Below, piece by piece: positions 35,653 to 42,567 of a stretch of DNA of 64,000 nucleotides. The translations under genes and the position numbers were made by a program. How positions within the stretch are numbered: the first letter of the stretch is position 1; every line of letters begins with the position of its first letter. A model generated the notes under the pieces. The model worked only from the letters and a program-made list of their open reading frames with translations. It did no database searches and was not told the origin of the DNA. This DNA is from an uncultured Prevotellaceae bacterium (lineage in GTDB: Bacteria; Bacteroidota; Bacteroidia; Bacteroidales; Bacteroidaceae). The stretch is taken from NCBI GenBank assembly GCA_900316445.1, contig ONCZ01000016.1:1-64000 (forward strand). The letters are read 5' to 3'.

Positions 35653-35653
35653 A

Positions 35654-35935
35654 AAAATCAGTCATATACTACAACACAGCCTTTCCGTTTGGTTGATTTC
35701 CATCTGCCTGACCTGCATCATCGCCCACGACAATGCCAAGCTGCATACCATCCAAAAGAAGTATGTGCTGCTGCGCGAATTTGCAAGGCAAAACAAGGAA
35801 TGGGCTGACAAGGCAGACCTTATCGAATACCTTTATACCGACGAAGCGGAGCATCAGGAAGAGATACAGAGGCTTTGGGAGAACAGACACAAGCGATTGG
35901 AACGCAGAGAAACGAAATCTATAGGTCACCCTTAG
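35654..35935 (+). pseudogene. Gene fragment beside the IS remnant, unknown
   Basis: The frame encodes a hydrophobic stretch (SVWLISICLTCIIAHDN) and a charged helix (RQNKEWADKADLIEYLY, HQEEIQRLWENRHKRLE). The open frame begins inside the IS remnant, so a natural start is lacking; a 5' end lost by the insertion is one explanation. I do not recognise the family, and a chance frame cannot be excluded. Confidence 0.3.
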
Positions 35936-36064
35936 ATTATATCAAACCATTTCGTTAAGCTGCATTCGTAATTTACAAAAAATTCCCCGCTGCCGCGAAG
36001 CAAACGGGGAGGCACGCTCATAGGAACAGGCGTGATTTGTTCTTTCTTTATGAGTCCGTTTATT

Positions 36065-36878
36065 TTACTTCTTCTTGATCGTAAACTCCACCTTTTGTAT
36101 TCCGCGCTTATAAACATTGCAGAGAACAAGGCCGTAGTGCAATTTTTCACCCTGCGGCATCGATTGCAGGACGTGGGCCATCTCGCTCTCGGTCAGTATG
36201 TTCTTGAAAAGGAAGGTAGAGTGAGCACTTGGCACAAGGCGTATCTCATCAGTAAGCGGTGAGAGCACATAGGCGTAGGTTGCCATATAACGGGCACCAG
36301 CCTGCCATAGCGGATGGCTCTTGTCGAGAATGTTCTCCAAGTAGATTTGTGCATGCTTGTCAAACTCTGGAGTAGGCGTGTCGTCGGCGTATGTCACCTT
36401 GCCATCGGCATCCACCATATATTCACCACCTTTGGCTATGGCATACTTCTCTACCGGGCACTGCTGCTCATACTCGATGTCGGCTTCACTCTTTACTTCT
36501 TTCTCCACAGGCTCTGCCACTTCGTCCACTTTCTTGTCGGCGAGGATGCGCACCAGTTCGTATGTACGGTTGCTGGCATCCTGAGGAGGATTGGCCAAAA
36601 TAGTCCGCTTCACGCGCAGTACGTATTCGTGACCTCTTTCATAAGTGAAGCCCTTGACTTCGCTGAAGTACAAGTTCTGCCATTGACCAGGCTCGTCTTC
36701 CGTCATCACTTGCATACACTCAATGGGATGCTCTCCCATACTGTCGAAGAGGTCATACATAACGCCCGGTTCAGCGGAAACTGGTTATGTCTTTGTCATC
36801 ATCGTCGCTGCTGCAAGAGACGAGGGAGAAGGCAGCAAGCATCGCTAAAGCGAGTCTCCAAATTTTCATTGTTGTCAT
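36065..36878 (-). pseudogene. DUF4377 lipoprotein split by a frameshift
   Basis: From the ATG at 36869 (or 36878) the sequence reads MKIWRLALAMLAAFSLVSC and then SSDDDDKDITSFR before a stop at about 36771. The rest of the gene is open in another frame as PVSAEPGVMYDLFDSMGEHP and on to 36065. The split falls directly after the lipobox linker, at about 36780-36795. The body has the DUF4377 pattern (QWQNLYFSEVKGFTYERGHE, VKRTILANPPQDASNRTYEL) and a second, META-like region. Restoring one frame would give a normal secreted lipoprotein of about 265 residues. Confidence 0.75.
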
Positions 36879-36979
36879 TTTCGTTATAATTTTGATGTTA
36901 ATGTTCTACTTGATTAAACGCCGAAAACTGGAAATCTTGCACCGTCGGGCGTTAAACTTTCCTAATCGGACAAAGAAAT

Positions 36980-37141
36980 GGCGTGAAACTGATTCCGCAT
37001 CGGTTTCTGAGGCATCGCCAAACGCCTTACGCCCAAATACAAGTATCAGCTCACGCCATCTTGCGTGAGCATCAACTTCTATCATCCTTGGGCGTTCCTT
37101 ATTTGGCGAATTTCAGAAACCAAGAATCAAAAAGTCAACGC
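36980..37141. repeat. Concentric inverted-repeat element E, centred at 37062
   Basis: Nested complementary pairs share a centre: ggtttctga/tcagaaacc (37002, 37121), tcgccaaa/tttggcga (37015, 37109), acgcccaa/ttgggcgt (37029, 37095) and a central hairpin GCTCACGC/GCGTGAGC (37049-37070). Imperfect pairing continues outward to about 36980 and 37141. It fills the 300-bp gap between the DUF4377 pseudogene and the KilA-N gene. Confidence 0.75.
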
Positions 37142-37181
37142 TTCCTTATGTCGTTTCTATGTTATGTTCTATCCACTCATG

Positions 37182-37982
37182 TCATTTTAAGAGGTTTCTA
37201 TTATCATCGTTCTCTAACACACGCATCTGATTGATGGCAATCTGATTGAGGCGCACAAGGCGGTCGCCCTGTGGCACACCCTCGTCTATGAGAACGGCAT
37301 TGATGTTCTCCATATTTGCCAGGCAAATGAGTTCGTTGATGGAAGCATAGTCACGAATATTCCCTTTCAACTCAGGATGGGTTTCACGCCATTGCTTGGC
37401 CGTCTGTCCGAACATGGCAACATTGAGCACATCCGCTTCTTCCGCATAGATGATGCTGGCCTGTGCAGCCGTCACCTCTTCAGGAATTAGGTTCTGCTTG
37501 ATGGCATCCGTGTGAATGCGATAGTTAATTTTTGAGAGTTCACGTTTAGCCGTCCAACCTAGCTGTTTCTGCTCTTCATCTTTCAGACGTTGGAACTCTC
37601 GTATCAGATAGACTTTGAACTCTGGGCTTATCCACATGGCAAACTCAAAGGCAATGTCCTTGTGGGCGTAAGTGCCACCATAACGCCCTGCCTTTGATAT
37701 AATACCGATGGCATTAGTCTTCTCTGTCCACTCTTTGGCACTGAGACGGAAACGGTTCAACCCTGCCTGAGATTTAATTATGTCGAATTCGGCACAATTA
37801 AAATTCGGATTCATCAACCGCTCCCAGATTCCAAGGAACTCTATGGTGTTGCGATTGCGTAGCCAATTGGAGAAGAAAAACTCACCATCCTTAGCCTTCA
37901 ACATGTCTGTCAAACTGATGTAGTCATCTTCGTTCTGCTTAATGACCGTTATCTGTGTATTTTGTACTGTTATCTTTGACAT
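37182..37982 (-). CDS. KilA-N domain protein
   Basis: 266 residues. N-terminal KilA-N DNA-binding domain (DDYISLTDMLKAKD...FFFSNWLRNRNTIEFLGIWE, GRYGGTYAHKDIAFEFAMWI) and a C-terminal helical domain (LNVAMFGQTAKQWRETHPEL). Such proteins derive from phages and are common near restriction-modification and other mobile loci in Bacteroidetes. The ATG at 37982 follows a TAACTTTGCA box at 38011-38020. Immediately upstream lies a DNA methyltransferase fragment. Confidence 0.85.
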   Translation of the reverse strand: MSKITVQNTQITVIKQNEDDYISLTDMLKAKDGEFFFSNWLRNRNTIEFLGIWERLMNPNFNCAEFDIIKSQAGLNRFRLSAKEWTEKTNAIGIISKAGRYGGTYAHKDIAFEFAMWISPEFKVYLIREFQRLKDEEQKQLGWTAKRELSKINYRIHTDAIKQNLIPEEVTAAQASIIYAEEADVLNVAMFGQTAKQWRETHPELKGNIRDYASINELICLANMENINAVLIDEGVPQGDRLVRLNQIAINQMRVLENDDNRNLLK

Positions 37983-38010
37983 ATTGTCTGCTGTTTTACA
38001 AACTTTGCGC

Positions 38011-38020
38011 TGCAAAGTTA
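38011..38020 (-). promoter_or_regulatory. -7 box of the KilA-N gene
   Basis: TAACTTTGCA on the minus strand, 28 bp before the ATG; it directly adjoins the stop of the methyltransferase fragment. Confidence 0.6.
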
Positions 38021-38031
38021 CTGAATTTTCA

Positions 38032-38205
38032 TCAAAGTAGAGCAGGAATGACAGACTTTAACATGGAGCTGTGCGTTTCAATGCCAAAGACATTGGAAAG
38101 CAAGTCAATCCAAAACGGTTGTGACTCGCCCCGTTCATATCCTCTGCCTTTCCATCGCTCTGCAAATTCAGCAGCAGCCAACGATATTTGCTTTTCAGTC
38201 TTCAT
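38032..38205 (-). pseudogene. N-terminal fragment of a class I DNA methyltransferase
   Basis: 57 codons. ISLAAAEFAERWKGRGYERG and ESQPFWIDLLSNVFGIE match the N-terminus of the large SAM-dependent DNA methyltransferases (Eco57I/BseMII-like, also BREX-type) that are about 900-1000 residues long. After GIET the sequence departs from the family (HSSMLKSVIPALL) and stops. A good promoter box (TACTTTTGCA, 38266-38275) remains. This is the stub of a restriction-modification or related defence gene whose main body has been lost. Confidence 0.7.
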
Positions 38206-38265
38206 ATTTGTTGTTGCCTCTTTCTTTTATTAAAATAAGCTTCTGGTTGTGAATGTATTCATGAT

Positions 38266-38275
38266 TGCAAAAGTA
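38266..38275 (-). promoter_or_regulatory. -7 box of the methyltransferase fragment
   Basis: TACTTTTGCA on the minus strand, about 60 bp before the ATG at 38205. Confidence 0.5.
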
Positions 38276-38432
38276 CAAAGTTTTTTGGAAATAAGAGAAA
38301 AAAGAATGGAAAAAACATTATGACGCGACAAGTTTTGAGGGAGTTTGCCCGATTTGTCGCCTTTTGGGGCGAGTGTCACTACAAGTTGGAGAAGTAATTG
38401 GGAAATTTCTTGGCTGGAGATGGAAATCGTCG

Positions 38433-38570
38433 TAACTTTGCATCAGATTCATACATTAGTTAGTAAGTTAAGTTTCTTTTTCATATTGCTATTTTGATTT
38501 TAGTTATTAGTTATTGATTAGTTAGGATTGCTTAGGGCCCGCATAGCGATGCGAGCCCTAAGCAGTTATA
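38433..38570 (+). ncRNA. Candidate small RNA with promoter and terminator-like hairpin
   Basis: A TAACTTTGC box at 38433-38441 is followed about 90 bp later by a strong hairpin, TGCTTAGGGC...GCCCTAAGCA (38529-38564) with inner CGCAT/ATGCG. The transcript would be about 110-120 nt and AU-rich with taagtta/ttagttat words. No ORF of note lies inside. The hairpin is not followed by a long T-run, so termination is uncertain. Confidence 0.4.
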
Positions 38571-38696
38571 TATGGCTCCATCTGAGACTAAATGAAAGCA
38601 GCAGAATAAGGATATTGTAATTTCTGTATACTATTTTCATGATTTTGTGATTGTGATAAAAATCATACAATGAAAAATGAATCTTGAAAAATTGGA

Positions 38697-39123
38697 TAAA
38701 ACGTCACAATGACAACTAACTTACTTTATATCAGAAGGTTATCCTATGACGTTTAGTGTTTTGAAACGTCATGTAAACGTCACAAAGTAAAAAGAACGGA
38801 CATAATGAACGGTCTAAAACGATAGAAAACGTGCTTAACTATCTGATTAACAATGCAGTTCGACTATAACACAAATAGTTTGAACTGTCAGTTTACCCAG
38901 CCTAAACTGACAGTTTAGGCTGGGTAAACTGACAGTTCAGGCTATCTAAACTAAGACAAACTGCCGTCACAACCTTGATAGACAAGCATATAAATGTCCA
39001 CAAAATGGTAAAGTAATTTAGCTATTTTCCTAAATAATGACGTTTATATGACGTTTCAAAACACTAAACGTCATAGTCTAAAATACTGATAATCAATACG
39101 ATAACCTGCATTATGACGTTTTA
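38697..39123. repeat. 427-bp concentric palindrome centred at 38910
   Basis: The core 38881-38939 is a perfect palindrome of 29-bp arms around one base. The 37-bp arms 38746-38782 and 39038-39074 match at 36 of 37. Between them, tgctt/aagca (38832, 38988) and ctatc/gatag (38839, 38981) are complementary at the same centre. The outer ends taaaacgtca (38697) and tgacgtttta (to 39123) pair as well. All sums of paired coordinates are 77820. AACGTCA occurs repeatedly in both orientations. No coding potential. Confidence 0.9.
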
Positions 39124-39149
39124 AGCCAAATTTGAAGATAAGTTTGAGT

Positions 39150-39192
39150 TTAAATTTCACAAACTTGTGATTCACAAGTTTGTGAAATTTAA
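39150..39192. repeat. Perfect 43-bp palindrome
   Basis: 21-bp arms around one base (centre 39171); the half-site includes tttcacaaacttgtga. It lies 26 bp from the large palindrome and 48 bp downstream of the esterase stop, so it may also serve as a transcription terminator for that gene. Confidence 0.85.
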
Positions 39193-39239
39193 GTATTATT
39201 AATTGATGGATGTAGCCTTACAATGTACAATCTCTTGTT

Positions 39240-40370
39240 TCAGAACCAGTTCATGAGGCTGCGGAGGTAGGCAGTGAGTTCGCCGGCCATCTTCTCATCC
39301 TGATAGATGTTGGGATGATAGTCGTTGCCGTACCATTCGTTGCTCTGGATGGGCGACATGTCGAAACGATAGACCTCCTTGTCGCCTGATTTCTTGGCCT
39401 CAGCGGTCACCTCGTCGAGCAACTGGCGGGCCTCCTTCAACTCCTGATTATAGAGCATGGAACCTGTGAGGAACACGATCTTCGCCTTCGGATTGTGCGT
39501 ACGGACCAACTGATAGAGCTTCTGGTAGCCTTGCTTCAGGAGCGTCAGGTCGTAATTGCGGGTAGAGAGGTCGTTGGTGCCGAGATTGATGCAGACGACA
39601 TCGGGCTGATAGCGGCTAAAGTCCCATTTCTCTTTGAGGAACGACGCTTCTTTGCGCAAATCCAAGTCGAGGGCATAGCCCGTATATTCATACTGCACAG
39701 GCATACAACTGCGAGGCGAGCCCGTCTTGGCCTCGCCATAGTTGCGATAGGCGCCGATGCCGCTGCGAGCCACCACCCAGTGCTGAGCGCAGAGGTTGCG
39801 GGCGGTGATGGAGGCGTAAGAATAATAGTGGTTCTCGGTCTCGTATTCGAAGTGCTCATTCCTGTCGGTACCCTCGTTGCCATAGCCGCAGGTGATGGAG
39901 TTACCGATGAACTCGATCTTCCTTGAGGGGAAGGCGGGCGCATCGACCAGCTGCCTGCCGCTGTCCAGGATGAAGCCCCAGAACTCAGGATACATCTCAT
40001 AGCCCTCGATGGCGTACATCAGTCGGACGGTGTGACGGGCATCGGGCAGGGCCGTAGCGAGAGTGACTACCGAGTCCTTGGCCCCACGGAAAGCCACCTT
40101 GAAGGGTTCGGCCCCATCTATCTGAGCTACGAAATAGCCACTATTGGGCTTGGCCATCATCTTGAGCGATGTGCCCTCGAAGGCGGCGACGATCTGCACG
40201 CCAGGATAGTTCCAGGCAGGACGCTCGGGGTTGGTGAAACTGATACGGCCTGCATAAAGGATGTGCTTATCGGCTGGACTGACGAAGGTTCCCTTGAGGG
40301 GGAAGGTCTTGTTGGCGAAGGCCGTCAGGCTCGTAATGGCCATCAGGGCAAGGAGAAATGTTTTTTTCAT
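39240..40370 (-). CDS. CE2-like SGNH esterase
   Basis: 376 residues. Signal peptide MKKTFLLALMAITSLTAFA, an N-terminal beta-sandwich domain to about residue 145, then the SGNH core: IEFIGNSITCGYG (Ser), VCINLGTNDLS (Asn) and NDYHPNIYQDEKMA (Asp-x-x-His). This two-domain plan is that of carbohydrate esterase family 2, which removes acetyl groups from xylan or glucomannan in the periplasm. No polysaccharide-utilization locus is attached. Confidence 0.88.
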   Translation of the reverse strand: MKKTFLLALMAITSLTAFANKTFPLKGTFVSPADKHILYAGRISFTNPERPAWNYPGVQIVAAFEGTSLKMMAKPNSGYFVAQIDGAEPFKVAFRGAKDSVVTLATALPDARHTVRLMYAIEGYEMYPEFWGFILDSGRQLVDAPAFPSRKIEFIGNSITCGYGNEGTDRNEHFEYETENHYYSYASITARNLCAQHWVVARSGIGAYRNYGEAKTGSPRSCMPVQYEYTGYALDLDLRKEASFLKEKWDFSRYQPDVVCINLGTNDLSTRNYDLTLLKQGYQKLYQLVRTHNPKAKIVFLTGSMLYNQELKEARQLLDEVTAEAKKSGDKEVYRFDMSPIQSNEWYGNDYHPNIYQDEKMAGELTAYLRSLMNWF

Positions 40371-40386
40371 TTTATCTATTGTTTTT

Positions 40387-40480
40387 GTTTATAGTTTAGA
40401 GTTTATTGTTTATAGATGATTACTACTGGGCGGCAGCAAATTCTTCACTCTTCATTCTTCACTCTTCATTCTTCACTCTT
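40387..40480. repeat. Composite intergenic repeat, copy 1
   Basis: A tttatag-type heptad run ending atagatgattac, then tgggcggcagcaaattcttc, then alternating ttcactc/ttcattc units. A second copy is at 41290-41379. Read on the minus strand, each lies directly upstream of a gene start. Confidence 0.75.
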
Positions 40481-40493
40481 TACTCTCAATTGT

Positions 40494-41282
40494 TCACTTA
40501 CCAGGGAACTTGGAGTTGAGGAACTCTTGGAAGGTGGCGAGATAGGCCTCCGTCACGTGGATGATTTCGTCGCCGATATAGATGCAGTCGTTGCGGTCTA
40601 CCTTGCGAATCTTGTCAAGGCAGACGATGAAGGAACGGTGTACCCGCATGAACTGCTGTGGAGGGAGCATGTCCTCGACGGCTTTCATCGTGAGATGGGT
40701 GACGAGGGGACGCCGTTCACTTTCGAGATAAAACATCACGTAGTCCTTCATGCCGCTGACGTAGATGATGTCGCTGATGGCGATCTGGCGATATTCGCCG
40801 TCGACTTTGAGGAAGGTTGTCGAAGGTGCGGGGGTACGGGGGTACGGGGGTGCGAGATTTGTCTTGTCGGCAGATGTATCCTCGTACTCCCGCGCCTCCG
40901 TACCCCCGCGCCCCCGATTATCCAAACTAAACCATTCCTTCGCCTTGTCGATGGCGGCGAGGAACTTATTATAGCGGATAGGCTTCAGGAGGAAGTCAAG
41001 GGCCTTGACCTCATAACTCTCGAAGGCGTATTCCTTGAAGGCGGTGGTGAAGATGACACGTGTCTCTGAGGGTATCATGTGGGCGAGCTCCATACCGTTG
41101 AGGTCCGGCATCTGGATGTCGAGGAAGAGGAGATTGGGCTTTTGTTCCTTCACGGCGTTGATGGCCTCAACGGAATCGGTGAAGGAGGCCAGAAGTGTCA
41201 GGTCTGGCGTCTTGGATACGAAAGACTCCAGGAGTTTGACAGCCAGCGGCTCGTCGTCGACGATGATACAGGAGAGGGTCAT
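40494..41282 (-). CDS. LytTR-family response regulator
   Basis: 262 residues. REC domain with phospho-acceptor in LLFLDIQMPDLNG (about residue 55) and KALDFLLKPI; C-terminal LytTR DNA-binding domain (FMRVHRSFIVCLDKIRKVDR). The interdomain linker (about residues 120-152) is encoded by a GC-rich palindromic repeat at 40825-40915. The sensor kinase gene lies directly upstream with the composite repeat between, so the two form a pair. Confidence 0.9.
   Translation of the reverse strand: MTLSCIIVDDEPLAVKLLESFVSKTPDLTLLASFTDSVEAINAVKEQKPNLLFLDIQMPDLNGMELAHMIPSETRVIFTTAFKEYAFESYEVKALDFLLKPIRYNKFLAAIDKAKEWFSLDNRGRGGTEAREYEDTSADKTNLAPPYPRTPAPSTTFLKVDGEYRQIAISDIIYVSGMKDYVMFYLESERRPLVTHLTMKAVEDMLPPQQFMRVHRSFIVCLDKIRKVDRNDCIYIGDEIIHVTEAYLATFQEFLNSKFPGK
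40825..40915. repeat. GC-rich inverted repeat inside the LytTR regulator gene
   Basis: A ggtgcgggggtacggggg run (40825-40855) faces a complementary run (about 40881-40913, gtacccccgcgccccc); the centre is about 40869. It encodes the linker with NRGRGG and APPYPRTPAPS, without breaking the frame. Confidence 0.75.
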
Positions 41283-41289
41283 ATTTTTT

Positions 41290-41379
41290 TGTTTACAGTT
41301 TACTGTTTACGGTTTACAGATGATTACTGCTGGGCGGCAGCAAATTCTTCACTCTTCACTCTTCATTCTTCACTCTTTC
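41290..41379. repeat. Composite intergenic repeat, copy 2
   Basis: Same order of parts as copy 1: gtttacag heptads ending agatgattac, tgggcggcagcaaattcttc, then ttcactc/ttcattc units. The histidine kinase stop codon TGA is provided by its last unit. Confidence 0.75.
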
Positions 41380-42431
41380 TGTTTGAGGGTGATGCGGACG
41401 TGGTAGATGTCGCCTTCGAGGGACTGCTCCCAGGTGTAGCGGCCAGGGTAGATGAGGTCAAGACGGCGACGGGTGTTCTCCAGGCCGATACCAGAGCCGC
41501 TGCGGTCTGTGTCATCCTTGGGGAAGTTGGTGTTGTCGCAGGTGAAGACGAGGCGGTCAGCCTGCTGCTCCAGACGGATATCGATCTTCGATGGCCGGCT
41601 GCTGCTCACGCCGTGTTTGAAGGCGTTCTCGATGAGCGAGATGAAGAGCAGAGGGGCCACTTCCAATTGACCATTGACCATTGAACATTGAACATTGACT
41701 TCTGTCTTGTCGCTGCAGCGCAGCTTCATCAGTTCGATATAGTTGCGCATAAACTCCACTTCTCCCTGTATGGGCACCGCTTCACGGCGTGTCTCGTACA
41801 TCGCATAGCGCATCAAGTCGCTCAGCTGGGCGATGGCGTCCTGAGCCTTGTCGGCATCAATCTGCACGAGCGACGAGATATTGTTCAGCGTGTTGAACAG
41901 GAAATGCGGGTTCAGCTGGTTCTTCAGCCATTCGAGTTCTGCCTCCGTTCGCTTCTGCTGTTCCTCTTTCAGTTGCCGCTTGATGACCGTTGAACGACGC
42001 ACATGATGCACCAGCAAGGCGATTCCTGCCAGGAAGGCACTCATGAGGATAGCCACTAGCGACGAGGCATAGAAGTTCGCGAGGGCAAACTGACGATGAC
42101 GCTCATCGGGAATGCGATCTATGAACATCTGCGGATTAAAGTCATAGAAGAAGATGTACACCAGTCCTATGAGGATGAGGGCGTTGCCTCCCCAGAACAT
42201 CCATCGGCGGTTGCGGTAGTAGCCCAGGGGCACGAGGATGAGGGCGTTGACGAAGTAGATGGCGGCCGACGTCCAGTGGATCCTGGCGTTCATGTCGAAA
42301 GCTCTCACTGCTCCCGTCCAGCTCTGTGTGGCGATGAATGCAGAGATGGCCGGCACCATCAGGAATGCCAGCCATGCTGCTATCTGCAGTCCGTAGAACG
42401 TGATGTCTTGTCGAGTGATTCTTACTTTCAT
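41370..42431 (-). CDS. LytS-like sensor histidine kinase
   Basis: 353 residues. Four transmembrane segments in the first ~170 residues, a short coiled coil (RQLKEEQQKRTEAELEWLK), the His_kinase box NQLNPHFLFNTLNNISSLVQ with the phosphorylated His, and an ATPase domain with SLIENAFKHGV and GSGIGLENTRRRL. Partner of the LytTR regulator downstream. The start at 42431 is 2 bp after a TATCTTTGCA box, so the mRNA must be leaderless if that promoter is used. Confidence 0.9.
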   Translation of the reverse strand: MKVRITRQDITFYGLQIAAWLAFLMVPAISAFIATQSWTGAVRAFDMNARIHWTSAAIYFVNALILVPLGYYRNRRWMFWGGNALILIGLVYIFFYDFNPQMFIDRIPDERHRQFALANFYASSLVAILMSAFLAGIALLVHHVRRSTVIKRQLKEEQQKRTEAELEWLKNQLNPHFLFNTLNNISSLVQIDADKAQDAIAQLSDLMRYAMYETRREAVPIQGEVEFMRNYIELMKLRCSDKTEVNVQCSMVNGQLEVAPLLFISLIENAFKHGVSSSRPSKIDIRLEQQADRLVFTCDNTNFPKDDTDRSGSGIGLENTRRRLDLIYPGRYTWEQSLEGDIYHVRITLKQKE

Positions 42432-42433
42432 GC

Positions 42434-42443
42434 TGCAAAGATA
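42434..42443 (-). promoter_or_regulatory. -7 box touching the histidine kinase start
   Basis: TATCTTTGCA-gc-ATG: only two bases separate the box from the start codon. Confidence 0.65.
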
Positions 42444-42495
42444 AACATTAATTATCAAACTACCAAACAAATAGAGGTTCTCTTTTCTTTTTCAA

Positions 42496-42559
42496 CAACG
42501 GATTACACGGATTACACAGATTTCTTGGGCTTAATCCGTTAAATCCGTGCAATCCGTTG
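42496..42559. repeat. Inverted repeat between the barrel gene and the kinase
   Basis: 18-bp arms caacggattacacggatt (42496-42513) and aatccgtgcaatccgttg (42542-42559), one mismatch, with inner ggatta/taatcc. Possibly a terminator of the upstream outer-membrane gene, but no T-run follows. Confidence 0.65.
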
Positions 42560-42567
42560 TCTTTATA

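Noticed and set aside
37955-38233. 92-codon plus-strand frame near the KilA-N start
   Set aside because: It covers the KilA-N promoter and the antisense of the methyltransferase stub; the minus-strand reading has clear family similarity.
38746-39074. CRISPR array from repeated AACGTCA words
   Set aside because: Repeats are few, in both orientations and symmetric about one centre; no spacers of even length and no cas genes.
38697-39192. Replication origin or terminus at the large palindrome
   Set aside because: No DnaA-box cluster, dnaA, repA or partition genes nearby; concentric symmetry fits a hairpin element better.
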